Translations under genes and position numbers: made by a program
Origin: Ruminococcus sp.
GTDB lineage: Bacteria > Bacillota > Clostridia > Oscillospirales > Ruminococcaceae
NCBI GenBank assembly: GCA_024697705.1
Contig: JAILFF010000271.1
Coordinates: 1-14,585 of the forward strand
Reading direction: 5' to 3'
DNA: 14,585 nucleotides
Shown here: piece by piece, positions 5,373 through 13,692 of the stretch
Position numbering within the stretch: position 1 is the stretch's first letter
Layout of the letters: every line of letters begins with the position of its first letter
Notes under the pieces: model-generated
What the model saw: only the letters and a program-made list of their open reading frames with translations
Database searches by the model: none
What the model was told of the DNA's origin: nothing

Positions 5373-6824
5373 ATGGATATTGAAAGACAGCGTTCCGCGC
5401 CCGTGTATGAGGCGCTTGAAAGATTCAGAAAGCAGCGGGTAGTCCCGTTCGACGTTCCCGGTCACAAGCGCGGGCGCGGCAATCCCGAGCTTGTCAAGCT
5501 TCTGGGCGAGCGCTGCGTCGGTCTTGACGTAAATTCGATGAAGCCGCTCGACAATCTCTGCCACCCCGTTTCGGTCATCTACGAAGCGGAGCAGCTTGCG
5601 GCGGACGCTTTCGGCGCGGCTCATGCCTATTTCATGGTGGGCGGCACTACCTCAGCCGTTCAGAGCATGGTGCTTACCGCGTGCAAGGCGGGAGATAAGA
5701 TAATCCTTCCGCGAAACGTCCATCGCAGCGTTATAAACGCCCTTGTACTTTGCGGCGCCGAGCCCGTCTATGTCAATCCCGAAGTGGATAATCACATCGG
5801 CATAGCGCTCGGTATGGAGCTTTCGCAGGTCGAGGACGCAGTCCTGAAGCACCCCGACGCGACGGCTATCCTCATCAATAACCCGACATATTACGGCATC
5901 TGCTCCGACCTGCGCTCTATCGTCAAGCTCGCGCACGAGCACGGCATGATGGCTCTCGTTGACGAAGCGCACGGCACGCACCTATATTTTAATGACAGTC
6001 TGCCCGTGTCCGCAATGGAAGCGGGAGCGGATATGGCGGCGGTAAGTATGCACAAGTCGGGCGGAAGCCTTACGCAAAGCTCACTGCTGCTATTGGGCGA
6101 AGGCGTGAATACGCGCTATGTCGAGCAGATAATCAACCTCACTCAGACGACGAGTGCCAGCTATCTGCTGCTTTCGAGTCTTGATATTTCGAGAAGAAAC
6201 CTTGCTCTGCGCGGCTGCGAATCCTTTGAGAAGGTCAAGAACATGGCTGAATACGCCCGTGACGAGATAAACTTCATCGGCGGCTACTACGCCTACGGCA
6301 AGGACCTTGTGAACGGCGGCAGCATTTATGACTACGACGTTACTAAGCTCTCGGTCTACACGCGGGACATCGGGCTTACGGGCATAGAGGTGTACGACCT
6401 TCTGCGCGACGAGTACGACATACAGATAGAGTTCGGCGACATCGGCAATATTTTGGCGTACATCTCGATAGGCGACCGCATACAGGACATAGAGCGCCTT
6501 GTGGGAGCGCTCGAAGACATCAAGCGGCTCTATTCCAAGCCGACCTCGAAGCTCCACAATGCCGAGTACATACAGCCCATCGTGGCGGCGACCCCGCAGA
6601 AGGCTTTCTATTCGGAGAAGAAGCTCGTCCCGATCCGCGAAACGGCAGGGCGCATCTGCGGCGAGTTCGTAATGTGCTACCCGCCCGGAATACCGATACT
6701 TTCGCCCGGCGAGATGGTGACGAAGGAGATAATCGACTATATCCTCTTCGCCAAGGAAAAGGGCTGTTCCATGCAGGGACCCGAGGACGGAAGCCTTGAA
6801 AAGCTCAATGTTTTGGTGGAATAA
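5373..6824 (+). CDS. speA: Arginine decarboxylase (Orn/Lys/Arg decarboxylase family)
   Basis: A PLP enzyme of the aspartate-aminotransferase fold, 483 residues, the usual size of the short Firmicute SpeA type (about 490). The start is the ATG at 5373 with GGAGTGA eight to nine bases upstream; a longer in-frame GTG start at 5280 has no ribosome site and adds a non-conserved tail. Motifs: DVPGHKRG (27-34), VGGTTSAVQ (89-97) binding the cofactor phosphate, LVDEAHGTH (195-203) with the cofactor-ring Asp197 and His200, and SMHKSGGSLTQ (225-235) with Schiff-base Lys228. The family also contains lysine and ornithine decarboxylases; arginine is chosen because aguA and aguB, which process agmatine, sit in the same operon and no agmatinase is present. 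Reaction: arginine to agmatine plus CO2, in the cytoplasm. First gene of the polyamine operon, expressed from the promoter at 5168-5196. Confidence 0.92.
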   Translation: MDIERQRSAPVYEALERFRKQRVVPFDVPGHKRGRGNPELVKLLGERCVGLDVNSMKPLDNLCHPVSVIYEAEQLAADAFGAAHAYFMVGGTTSAVQSMVLTACKAGDKIILPRNVHRSVINALVLCGAEPVYVNPEVDNHIGIALGMELSQVEDAVLKHPDATAILINNPTYYGICSDLRSIVKLAHEHGMMALVDEAHGTHLYFNDSLPVSAMEAGADMAAVSMHKSGGSLTQSSLLLLGEGVNTRYVEQIINLTQTTSASYLLLSSLDISRRNLALRGCESFEKVKNMAEYARDEINFIGGYYAYGKDLVNGGSIYDYDVTKLSVYTRDIGLTGIEVYDLLRDEYDIQIEFGDIGNILAYISIGDRIQDIERLVGALEDIKRLYSKPTSKLHNAEYIQPIVAATPQKAFYSEKKLVPIRETAGRICGEFVMCYPPGIPILSPGEMVTKEIIDYILFAKEKGCSMQGPEDGSLEKLNVLVE

Positions 6825-6826
6825 AA

Positions 6827-6918
6827 AGTGAATAGTGAACAGTGAATAGTGAAAAGTTAAGGTGTCGCCTGCGGCGACGGATATTCTGTTTTTCCAATCT
6901 ACTGTTCACTGTAAACTG
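6827..6918. repeat. Inverted heptamer repeat (AGTGAAY type) with central GC hairpin
   Basis: Directly after the speA stop come four tandem heptamers: AGTGAAT, AGTGAAC, AGTGAAT, AGTGAAA (6827-6854). In the middle is a tight hairpin, GTCGCC-TGC-GGCGAC (6864-6878). On the far side the reversed heptamer returns: ACTGTTCACT (6901-6910) is the exact reverse complement of 6834-6843. The layout matches that of the 2040-2140 element, with a different heptamer. It is probably a dispersed intergenic repeat. Confidence 0.8.
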
Positions 6919-6937
6919 TTTTTGGCGGGTGATACTT

Positions 6938-7501
6938 ATGAGCGAAGAAGCTAAGCAATCGGTAACTTATACCGACGAGGAATTTTACGAATATCTGGAA
7001 AATAACGACGTTCGTGCGGAGCTGATTAACGGCTGTATCGTTGTGGATATGGGTCAACCGAGCATTTTTCATCAGGAGCTTGCTTTTGAATTAAAGTATG
7101 CTTTTCGGGAATATTTCAGAAAGCATAAGAAAAAATGCCGCGCTTTCATGGAAAACGAAGTCCGTTTCGACAAGGATAACGTCGTTGTTCCCGATGTTTT
7201 TGTTACCTGCCGCCCCGAGAATATTGACGACAAAAGAATGAACGGCGCTCCCGAGCTTATCATCGAGATAGTTTCGGGCAATCGTTTCAGCGATTATTAC
7301 AGAAAGCTGATACTATATAAAGAGCAGGGCGTTCGGGAATACTGGATAGTTGACCCGAAGCTCTCACAGGTGACGGTGTGGTTCTTTGAGGACGAGGAAT
7401 CGCCGTACATCTTCCGCTTCGATGAAAATATAACAGCCAGAATGACTGAGACCGACGAGCCGCTTATCATCAATATAGCGGCGCTTACGGATACACAATA
7501 A
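6938..7501 (+). CDS. Uma2-family (DUF820) restriction-endonuclease-fold protein
   Basis: A 187-residue protein of the Uma2 family, a PD-(D/E)xK nuclease fold whose members are abundant but mostly uncharacterised. Seen: TDEEFYEYLENNDVRAELING (12-32), the usual N-terminal segment; VVVPDVFVTC (82-91) with candidate catalytic Asp86; PELIIEIVSG (105-114) with Glu110; Lys123; and the family hallmark LYKEQGVREYWIVDPK (126-141). The start is the ATG at 6938 after GGCGGGTGAT; the frame is open further upstream but that part is translated heptamer repeat. It sits between speA and speE, 17 bp before speE, so it is probably co-transcribed, yet no role in polyamine synthesis is known for this family. It may be a passenger that came with the repeat. 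Catalytic activity is unproven. Confidence 0.85.
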   Translation: MSEEAKQSVTYTDEEFYEYLENNDVRAELINGCIVVDMGQPSIFHQELAFELKYAFREYFRKHKKKCRAFMENEVRFDKDNVVVPDVFVTCRPENIDDKRMNGAPELIIEIVSGNRFSDYYRKLILYKEQGVREYWIVDPKLSQVTVWFFEDEESPYIFRFDENITARMTETDEPLIINIAALTDTQ

Positions 7502-7518
7502 TGTAAGAAGGTGAAAAT

Positions 7519-8394
7519 TTGGACTTTTGGTTTTCCGAAATGCACACCGACAACGTTAAAATGTCGATAAGAGTTGAAAAGCAGCTGTTTTCGGGTCAGA
7601 GCGATTTTCAGCGTATAGATGTGTTTGATTCGATAGAGTTCGGGCGGTTCCTTACCTCCGACGGCAGCGTGATATTCTCCGAAAAGGACGAGTTTACCTA
7701 CGACGAGATGATCGTTCATGTACCGATGGCGGTTCACCCGAACGTGAAGAAGGTTCTCGTGATCGGCGGCGGCGACGGCGGCGTGGCGCGTGAGCTTGGC
7801 TACTACAAAGAGATCGAGGCTATCGACGTGGTGGAACCCGACGAGCTTTTCGTAAAGGTCTGCCGCGAGTTCTTCCCCGACAATGCCTGCGGTCTCGACG
7901 ACCCGCGTGTTCAGCTGCATTACCGCGACGGACTGCGCTTTCTGCGCGGCAAGTCCGACGAGTACGACCTTATCATCAACGACAGCACCGACCCGCTGGG
8001 TCACACTGCGGGGCTCTTCACAAAGGAGTTCTACGGCAGCTGCTACAAAGCGCTGAAAAGCGACGGCATTATGGTATATCAGCACGGCAGCCCGTTCTTC
8101 GATGAGGACGAGGAAGCCTGCCGCGCCATGCACCGCAAGGCTTTCAGGAGCTTTCCGATAAGCCGCGTTTATCAGGCACATATACCGACCTGTCCGTCGG
8201 GCTACTGGCTGTTCGGCTTTGCGAGCAAGAAGTATCACCCGCTTCACGACCTTGACGCCAAGCGCTGGCGGGAGCGGCATATCAAGACTTGGTACTATAC
8301 GACCAATCTGCACACGGGGGCTTTCATGCTGCCGCGATATGTTGAGGACTTGCTTGAAGAGGAAGAAGGCAAGGTAAAAAAGGACGATAATTGA
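7519..8394 (+). CDS. speE: Spermidine synthase-family aminopropyltransferase, atypical active site
   Basis: 291 residues, the usual SpeE length. It starts with TTG at 7519 behind AAGGTGA; the first residues (DFWFSEMHTDNVKMSIRV) match the start of Clostridial SpeE proteins. The fold is an N-terminal beta domain plus a Rossmann methyltransferase-like domain: GGGDGG (83-88) binds the nucleotide donor, and NDSTDP (154-159) supplies Asp155 and Asp158. SpeE transfers aminopropyl from decarboxylated S-adenosylmethionine to putrescine or another amine. Departures from the forms I know: DEFTYDEM (58-64) has Asp62 where His or Gln is usual, VEPD (105-108) replaces VEID, and DPLGHTAGLF (158-167) replaces the DPxGPGEGLF loop. 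No speD, which would make the donor, is in the window. The acceptor or product may therefore differ from spermidine. The stop is 43 bp before the dehydrogenase gene. Confidence 0.85.
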   Translation: MDFWFSEMHTDNVKMSIRVEKQLFSGQSDFQRIDVFDSIEFGRFLTSDGSVIFSEKDEFTYDEMIVHVPMAVHPNVKKVLVIGGGDGGVARELGYYKEIEAIDVVEPDELFVKVCREFFPDNACGLDDPRVQLHYRDGLRFLRGKSDEYDLIINDSTDPLGHTAGLFTKEFYGSCYKALKSDGIMVYQHGSPFFDEDEEACRAMHRKAFRSFPISRVYQAHIPTCPSGYWLFGFASKKYHPLHDLDAKRWRERHIKTWYYTTNLHTGAFMLPRYVEDLLEEEEGKVKKDDN

Positions 8395-8437
8395 TGTACA
8401 AAAATATGTACTCTTAAATACAAGGAGGTATTCTGAT

Positions 8438-9691
8438 ATGAAATTACTGGTAATTGGCTGCGGCGGTGTTGCTACCGTTGCGATCCACAAATGCTGCGAA
8501 AACCCTATTTTCTCGGAGATATGCATAGCGAGCCGCACCGAATCGAAGTGCGTTGACCTCGCAGAAAAGCTCCGCGATAAGACAAAGGCGCGTCTTATCA
8601 CCGCGACCGTTGACGCCGACGACTTCCGCTCGCTGACCGCTCTTATGAACGAGTTCCAGCCCCATACCGTGCTGAACGTCGCTCTGCCCTATCAGGACTT
8701 GACTATCATGGACGCCTGCCTTGAATGTGGCGCAAACTACGTCGATACCGCAAATTTTGAGCCCGAGGACACCGATGACCCCGCCTGGCGTGCCGCTTAC
8801 GAAAAGCGCTGCCATGAAGAGGGCTTCACGGCATACTTTGATTACTCCTGGCAGTGGGCTTATTTCGACAGGTTCAAGAAAAAGGGCTTGACGGCTCTTC
8901 TCGGCACAGGCTTCGATCCGGGCGTTACGCAGGTATTTACCGCTTACGCTCAGAAGCATTATTTTGACGAGATACATTATATAGATATCCTCGACTGCAA
9001 CGGCGGCGATCACGGCTATCCGTTCGCTACCAATTTCAACCCCGAGATAAATCTCCGCGAGGTATCGGCAAACGGAAGCTACTGGGAGAACGGTCGCTGG
9101 GTAGAGAACAAGCCGATGGAGATCAAGCGCGAGTATAATTTCGCGGGCGTTGGTATGAAGGATATGTACCTCCTGCACCACGAGGAGATCGAATCGCTGG
9201 CGAAAAATATCCCCGGCGTAAAGCGCATACGTTTCTTTATGACCTTCGGTCAGAGCTACCTCACTCATATGAACTGCTTACAGAATGTCGGTATGCTTTC
9301 GACTACGCCGATCAACTTCGAGGGTCATGAGATAGTTCCCATAAAATTCCTGAAAGCTCTTCTGCCCGACCCCGCATCTCTCGGTCCCCGCACCTTCGGC
9401 AAGACCAACAGCGGCTTCATTTTCAAGGGAATCAAGGACGGCGAGGAGCGCACGCTCTACATTTATAATGTCTGCGATCATCAGGCTTGCTACCGCGAGA
9501 CCGGTTCGCAGGCGATAAGCTACACCACGGGCGTTCCCGCGATGATCGGCACGGCTATGGTCGTAAGCGGTCTGTGGAAGCAGCCGGGCGTGTTCAACGT
9601 TGAGGAATTCGACCCCGACCCCTACATGGACGCACTCAACAAGTACGGTCTGCCGTGGGTAATCGACGAAAATCCCACGATGGTCGATTGA
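8438..9691 (+). CDS. Carboxy(nor)spermidine dehydrogenase (saccharopine dehydrogenase family)
   Basis: 417 residues, as expected for this family. It condenses a diamine (putrescine here) with L-aspartate semialdehyde and reduces the Schiff base with NAD(P)H to carboxyspermidine. The N-terminal Rossmann motif VIGCGGVAT (5-13) binds the cofactor; NVALPYQD (80-87), YVDTANFEPED (101-111) and GTGFDPGVTQVF (156-167) are characteristic of the group, and the C-terminal half carries the substrate domain. GGAGGT lies nine bases before the ATG. It is followed three bases later by the decarboxylase, an almost universal pairing for this route. The enzyme could prefer 1,3-diaminopropane (giving norspermidine) or agmatine (the carboxyaminopropylagmatine route); aguA and aguB in the operon make putrescine the best guess. 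It lies in the cytoplasm. Confidence 0.92.
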   Translation: MKLLVIGCGGVATVAIHKCCENPIFSEICIASRTESKCVDLAEKLRDKTKARLITATVDADDFRSLTALMNEFQPHTVLNVALPYQDLTIMDACLECGANYVDTANFEPEDTDDPAWRAAYEKRCHEEGFTAYFDYSWQWAYFDRFKKKGLTALLGTGFDPGVTQVFTAYAQKHYFDEIHYIDILDCNGGDHGYPFATNFNPEINLREVSANGSYWENGRWVENKPMEIKREYNFAGVGMKDMYLLHHEEIESLAKNIPGVKRIRFFMTFGQSYLTHMNCLQNVGMLSTTPINFEGHEIVPIKFLKALLPDPASLGPRTFGKTNSGFIFKGIKDGEERTLYIYNVCDHQACYRETGSQAISYTTGVPAMIGTAMVVSGLWKQPGVFNVEEFDPDPYMDALNKYGLPWVIDENPTMVD

Positions 9692-9694
9692 TAT

Positions 9695-10831
9695 ATGTTA
9701 AATGTTATTAGTCCGATTTTACGGACAATTGAAACTCCCTGCTATGTCCTTGACGAAGCGCGGCTTATCAAAAATCTTGAAATACTGCGCGATGTCAGGG
9801 AACGCGCCGGGTGTAAGATTCTTTTGGCTCAGAAGGCTTTTTCGATGTTCGCCGTTTACCCGCTAATTGCGAAGTATCTCGACGGGAGCACGGCGAGCGG
9901 TCTGTACGAAGCGCGGCTCGGGCGGGAGGAATTTCCCGGCGAGGTACACGTTTTCGCGGCGGCGTTCAAGCAGAGTGAGATTGAGGAGCTTACGAAGATA
10001 TCCGACCATATAGTTTTTAATTCGCCTTCGCAGCTGTACAAATTTAAGGACAGCTGCGAAGGCGTGAGCATCGGTCTGCGCGTAAATCCCGAATGTTCCA
10101 CGCAGGAACACGGCATTTACGATCCTTGCGCGGCGGGTTCGCGGCTGGGTGTTACGCTCGACAATTTCGACCCCGAAGCGCTGAAATACCTTGACGGACT
10201 GCACTTCCACACGCTCTGCGAGCAGAATTCCGACGCGCTTGAAACCACGCTTGCGGCTTTCGAGGACAAGTTCGGCAAATATCTGCATGGGCTCAAATGG
10301 GTGAATTTCGGCGGCGGACACCACATAACCCGCGACGATTACGACCGCGAACGGCTGATAAAGTTAGTGTTCGATTTTAAGGACAGATACGGCGTTACGG
10401 TCTATCTCGAACCGGGCGAGGCGGTCGCTCTTAATGCGGGTTATCTTGTAACTGAAGTTATGGATATCGTTCATAACGGGCTTGATACGGCGATCTTGGA
10501 CGCTTCCGCCGCCTGCCATATGCCCGATGTACTTGAAATGCCCTACCGTCCGCCGCTTTATCTCTCGGGTAAAGAGGGAGAAAAAACGTACACTTATCGG
10601 CTGTCCTCACGCACTTGTCTCGCGGGGGATATTGTCGGCGATTACAGCTTCGATCAGCCGCTTGAAGCGGGCGACAGGCTGTGCTTCGAGGACATGGCGA
10701 TATATTCTATGGTGAAAAATAACACCTTTAACGGAATGTCGCTGCCCGATATCGGAATACTTCACACCGACGGCTCTTTCGAGCTTGTGAAGCGCTTCGG
10801 CTATGAGGATTTCAAAAACAGACTTAGTTGA
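9695..10831 (+). CDS. nspC: Carboxy(nor)spermidine decarboxylase
   Basis: A PLP enzyme of the alanine-racemase fold, 378 residues, the normal length. It removes the carboxyl group from carboxyspermidine to give spermidine. Motifs: ETPCYVLDEARL (13-24), the Schiff-base lysine in LLAQKAFS (Lys47), GLHFHTLCEQ (168-177), the phosphate-binding NFGGGHH (204-210), LEPGEAV (238-244), ASAACHMPDVLEMPYRP (270-286) and the active-site CLAGD (Cys308) contributed across the dimer. It starts three bases after the dehydrogenase stop with no clear ribosome site, so it is probably translated by coupling. CLAGD and HMPDVLEMPYRP are typical of NspC rather than of lysA or speC-like decarboxylases. 15 bases separate it from the next gene. 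Confidence 0.93.
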   Translation: MLNVISPILRTIETPCYVLDEARLIKNLEILRDVRERAGCKILLAQKAFSMFAVYPLIAKYLDGSTASGLYEARLGREEFPGEVHVFAAAFKQSEIEELTKISDHIVFNSPSQLYKFKDSCEGVSIGLRVNPECSTQEHGIYDPCAAGSRLGVTLDNFDPEALKYLDGLHFHTLCEQNSDALETTLAAFEDKFGKYLHGLKWVNFGGGHHITRDDYDRERLIKLVFDFKDRYGVTVYLEPGEAVALNAGYLVTEVMDIVHNGLDTAILDASAACHMPDVLEMPYRPPLYLSGKEGEKTYTYRLSSRTCLAGDIVGDYSFDQPLEAGDRLCFEDMAIYSMVKNNTFNGMSLPDIGILHTDGSFELVKRFGYEDFKNRLS

Positions 10832-10846
10832 ATACGAGGTAAAATC

Positions 10847-11692
10847 ATGGATATAAAACAGATTCAGGAAAAAGTAAACGAGCTCCTGCCGCCCGAACCT
10901 ACGGTGAAATTCACGGTCGTCAAGGCGGAAACGGGACTTTTTGACAGCAAGATCGGCGGCACGCCCTATTTCCCGAAGGATATGGAGTATCCGACCGCAA
11001 AAGATAACGGCTTCGAGGGTCAGCCTCTTACGCTTTTGGCGCAGCTGAATTTCGAGCAGCTGCCGCACATTCCCGATTTTCCCGAAAAGGGCATATTGCA
11101 GTTCTTCATCGCGGGCGACGATGTGTACGGAATGTCGTCGGATTGCTGCGGTGAGGGCTTGATGAAACAGGATAATTTCCGCGTTATCTACCACGAAAAC
11201 ATCATCACTGATGAAACAAAGCTGCTTTCACCCGGCGAGATACCGAAGTATTCCGGCGACGACGAGGAGATGCTGCCATTTAGCGGGGAATATCTGCTTT
11301 CCGCGCCCGGAAAGTGCGAGATGCCCGCGAACGAATGTGATTATCGTTACGGCGAAGTTTTCGTAAAATGCTACAACGAGGTCGCCGACGAGCCTATTGA
11401 GAATTTTTGGGATATCGACGAGGATACCTATAACGCGCTTAACGAGTCAAGCGAAACCGGTGACGCTTTTATCGGCGGCTATCCTGTGTTCACGCAGAGC
11501 GACCCCCGCGAAAACGACGACGTTCTTTCAGAGTGCGACGTTGTGCTTTTCGAGCTTGACAGCTGTGATAGTATGGAAAAGGGCATAGATATCATGTGGG
11601 GCGACGCGGGAACGGGCTGCTTCCTTATCGCCCGCGACAGGCTGAAAGCCCTTGATTTCTCAAAAGTCCTGTATAATTACGACTGCTGCTGA
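10847..11692 (+). CDS. YwqG-like DUF1963 protein
   Basis: 281 residues, resembling the YwqG/DUF1963 family, whose members are often near this size and have no settled function. Seen: SKIGGTPYFPKDMEYPTAKD (28-47), the characteristic GG-P-x-P stretch; PLTLLAQLNFEQLP (54-67); ILQFFIAGDDVYG (77-89); and a C-terminal DIMWGDAGTGCFLIARDRL (about 249-267). It is acidic and soluble, with no signal peptide or membrane helix. GAGGT precedes the ATG, and the gene lies tightly between nspC (15 bp) and aguA (16 bp), so it is part of the operon transcript. YwqG relatives in other genomes neighbour toxin and immunity genes; a polyamine role is not established. It could be a passenger or an unrecognised accessory factor. 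Confidence 0.82.
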   Translation: MDIKQIQEKVNELLPPEPTVKFTVVKAETGLFDSKIGGTPYFPKDMEYPTAKDNGFEGQPLTLLAQLNFEQLPHIPDFPEKGILQFFIAGDDVYGMSSDCCGEGLMKQDNFRVIYHENIITDETKLLSPGEIPKYSGDDEEMLPFSGEYLLSAPGKCEMPANECDYRYGEVFVKCYNEVADEPIENFWDIDEDTYNALNESSETGDAFIGGYPVFTQSDPRENDDVLSECDVVLFELDSCDSMEKGIDIMWGDAGTGCFLIARDRLKALDFSKVLYNYDCC

Positions 11693-11708
11693 TTCTCGGA
11701 GGAAAAAT

Positions 11709-12812
11709 ATGTTAATTAACACACCGCGCACGGACGGCTTTTTCATGCCCGCGGAGTTTTCGCCGCACGAGGGGACGGTCATCATTTTCCCGGAGCGTCC
11801 CGGTTCATGGGGCTACGGCGCGAAGCCCGCACAGGCTGTCTTCACGCAGATAATTAAGGAGATTGCCCGCGACGAGCGCGTGTTCGTGATAGTCAGCGAC
11901 AAAACCGAGCCTATTGCACGGGAAATGCTCACAGGTGTACAAAATATCACCCTTGTAAATACTCCCACCGACGACGCTTGGGCGCGTGATACCGCGCCAA
12001 CATTTGTCACAAACGGAAAAGAGGTTCGCGGCATCGACTGGCGCTTCAACGCATGGGGCGGCGAAGTTGATGGATTGTACGCGCATTGGGAGCGCGACGA
12101 TGCTCTTGCGGGGGCGCTCTGCGAACGAATGGGGCTGGACTGCTATAACAAGCGTGATTTCGTGCTGGAGGGCGGCTCAATTCATTCCGACGGCGCGGGA
12201 ACGCTTATGACGACCGAAAGCTGTCTGCTTAGCGCCGGACGAAATCCGCAGCTGACTAAGGCGCAGATCGGGCAGACTTTGCTTGAATATCTCGGCGGGA
12301 AGCGCGTTATCTGGCTTCCGCGAGGTATCTACAACGACGAAACGAACGAGCACGTTGACAATGTGTGCGCATTTATCCGTCCGAACGAGGTAGTTCTCGC
12401 GTGGACGGACGATGTAAGCGACCCGCAGTACCCGCTTTCGGCGGCGTGTCTTAAAACGCTCGAAAACGCGGGAATAACCGTACATAAACTGCCTATCCCC
12501 GATGTACCCGTGTGCGTTTCGGAGCATGATCTTGAAGGCTATGAGTTCGAGGAGGGCGAGGACGTCCGCGAGGTCGGCGAGCGGCTGGCGGCAAGTTATG
12601 TCAACTTCTACTTCACGAACGGCGCGGTGCTGCTGCCGCAGTTCGGCGGAGAAAATGCAGCGAGCGACGAACGAGCTGTACAAATTATGGGACAGCTATG
12701 CCCCGAAAGGCGCATAGTACCGATACCGGCGCGTGAGATCATCTTGGGCGGCGGAAATATCCACTGCATAACCCAGCAAATACCGAAAGGAGCGAAAATA
12801 TGCGTAAGGTGA
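11709..12812 (+). CDS. aguA: Agmatine deiminase
   Basis: 367 residues, typical AguA length. It hydrolyses agmatine to N-carbamoylputrescine and ammonia, using the pentein fold and a catalytic cysteine. Motifs: WARDTAP (91-97, Asp94), WRFNAWGG (111-118), LEGGSIHSDGAGT (153-165), NEHVDN (213-218, His215) and GGGNIHCITQQIP (347-359) with nucleophile Cys353. The start is the ATG at 11709 after GGAGGAAAAAT; an upstream in-frame ATG at 11652 lies inside the ywqG-like gene and is rejected. The last 13 bases overlap aguB, so the two are translationally linked. It acts in the cytoplasm on the product of SpeA. All key residues appear intact. Confidence 0.96.
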   Translation: MLINTPRTDGFFMPAEFSPHEGTVIIFPERPGSWGYGAKPAQAVFTQIIKEIARDERVFVIVSDKTEPIAREMLTGVQNITLVNTPTDDAWARDTAPTFVTNGKEVRGIDWRFNAWGGEVDGLYAHWERDDALAGALCERMGLDCYNKRDFVLEGGSIHSDGAGTLMTTESCLLSAGRNPQLTKAQIGQTLLEYLGGKRVIWLPRGIYNDETNEHVDNVCAFIRPNEVVLAWTDDVSDPQYPLSAACLKTLENAGITVHKLPIPDVPVCVSEHDLEGYEFEEGEDVREVGERLAASYVNFYFTNGAVLLPQFGGENAASDERAVQIMGQLCPERRIVPIPAREIILGGGNIHCITQQIPKGAKICVR

Positions 12813-13678
12813 CTGTCGCGTCGGTTCAGATGAACTGTACCCGCGATGTTTCGGAGAATATCGCCCACGCAGGGCGCCTTGTCCGTCAGGCGGCGGAAAA
12901 CGGTGCGAATATCGTGCTTTTGCCGGAACTTTTTGAGCGGCAGTATTTCTGTCAGGAGCGTCGTTACGATTACTATTCCTTCGCCAAGCCGACGGAGGAA
13001 AACGACGCAGTAAGGCACTTCCGTCAGGTCGCGGCGGAGCTTGGGGTCGTCATCCCTGTGAGCTTTTATGAGCGCTCGGGAAACGTGTTATACAACAGTT
13101 GTGCTGTTATCGACGCAGACGGCAGCCTGCTCGGGGTATACCGCAAAACGCACATTCCCGACGACCATTTTTATCAGGAAAAATTTTACTTTACGCCCGG
13201 TGACACGGGCTTCAAGGTGTGGGACACGCGCTTCGGGCGGATAGGCGTTGGCATCTGCTGGGATCAGTGGTTCCCCGAAACTGCGCGTGCATTAGCGCTG
13301 AACGGAGCGGAGCTGATCTTCTACCCAACCGCGATAGGTTCGGAGCCGATTCTCGACACCGACAGTATGCCGCACTGGCGGCGCACGATGCAGGGTCACT
13401 CGGCGGCAAACATCGTTCCGGTCGTAGCAGCTAACCGCTACGGGCTTGAAACCATTGAGCCGTCGGAGGAAAACGGCGGTCAGCGTTCGGCGCTTGATTT
13501 CTACGGTTCATCGTTCATCACGAACGAGACCGGCGATGTGATAGCTTCGGCGGAGCGTTCGGGAGATCGTGTATTGACAGCCGAATTCGACCTTGACGAG
13601 ATTAACACGGCACGACTGGCGTGGGGGCTTTTCCGCGACCGCAGACCCGACCGTTATACCGATCTGACAAGCAAATAA
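12800..13678 (+). CDS. aguB: N-carbamoylputrescine amidase
   Basis: 292 residues, a nitrilase-superfamily amidase that converts N-carbamoylputrescine to putrescine, CO2 and ammonia, completing the agmatine route. The Glu-Lys-Cys triad is visible: LLPELFERQYFCQ (40-52, Glu43), VYRKTHIPDD (113-122, Lys116) and GVGICWDQWFPE (149-160, Cys153). The start ATG at 12800 lies inside the end of aguA, with AAAGGAG seven bases upstream. Last gene of the polyamine operon, followed 14 bp later by a terminator. EKFYFTPGDTGFKVWDTRFG (127-146) is typical of AguB rather than of generic carbon-nitrogen hydrolases. Confidence 0.96.
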   Translation: MRKVTVASVQMNCTRDVSENIAHAGRLVRQAAENGANIVLLPELFERQYFCQERRYDYYSFAKPTEENDAVRHFRQVAAELGVVIPVSFYERSGNVLYNSCAVIDADGSLLGVYRKTHIPDDHFYQEKFYFTPGDTGFKVWDTRFGRIGVGICWDQWFPETARALALNGAELIFYPTAIGSEPILDTDSMPHWRRTMQGHSAANIVPVVAANRYGLETIEPSEENGGQRSALDFYGSSFITNETGDVIASAERSGDRVLTAEFDLDEINTARLAWGLFRDRRPDRYTDLTSK

Positions 13679-13692
13679 GTACAAAATATCAG

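Noticed and set aside
6842..6937. N-terminal extension of the Uma2 protein
   Set aside because: The extension is translated repeat sequence; the family begins at the ATG at 6938.
8395..8437. Promoter or hairpin between speE and the dehydrogenase gene
   Set aside because: Two GTAC-containing ATGTAC-like words face each other, but the stem is too short and no -35/-10 pair is convincing; only the ribosome site is clear.
7297..8601. Long open frame on the minus strand (over 400 codons) across uma2 and speE
   Set aside because: It is antisense to two genes with clear families, its translation has no recognisable motif, and it has no ribosome site. Its openness follows from the codon bias of the plus-strand genes.
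8444..9268. Minus-strand open frame opposite the carboxyspermidine dehydrogenase
   Set aside because: The plus-strand frame is a complete, well-conserved enzyme; the opposite frame looks like its shadow.
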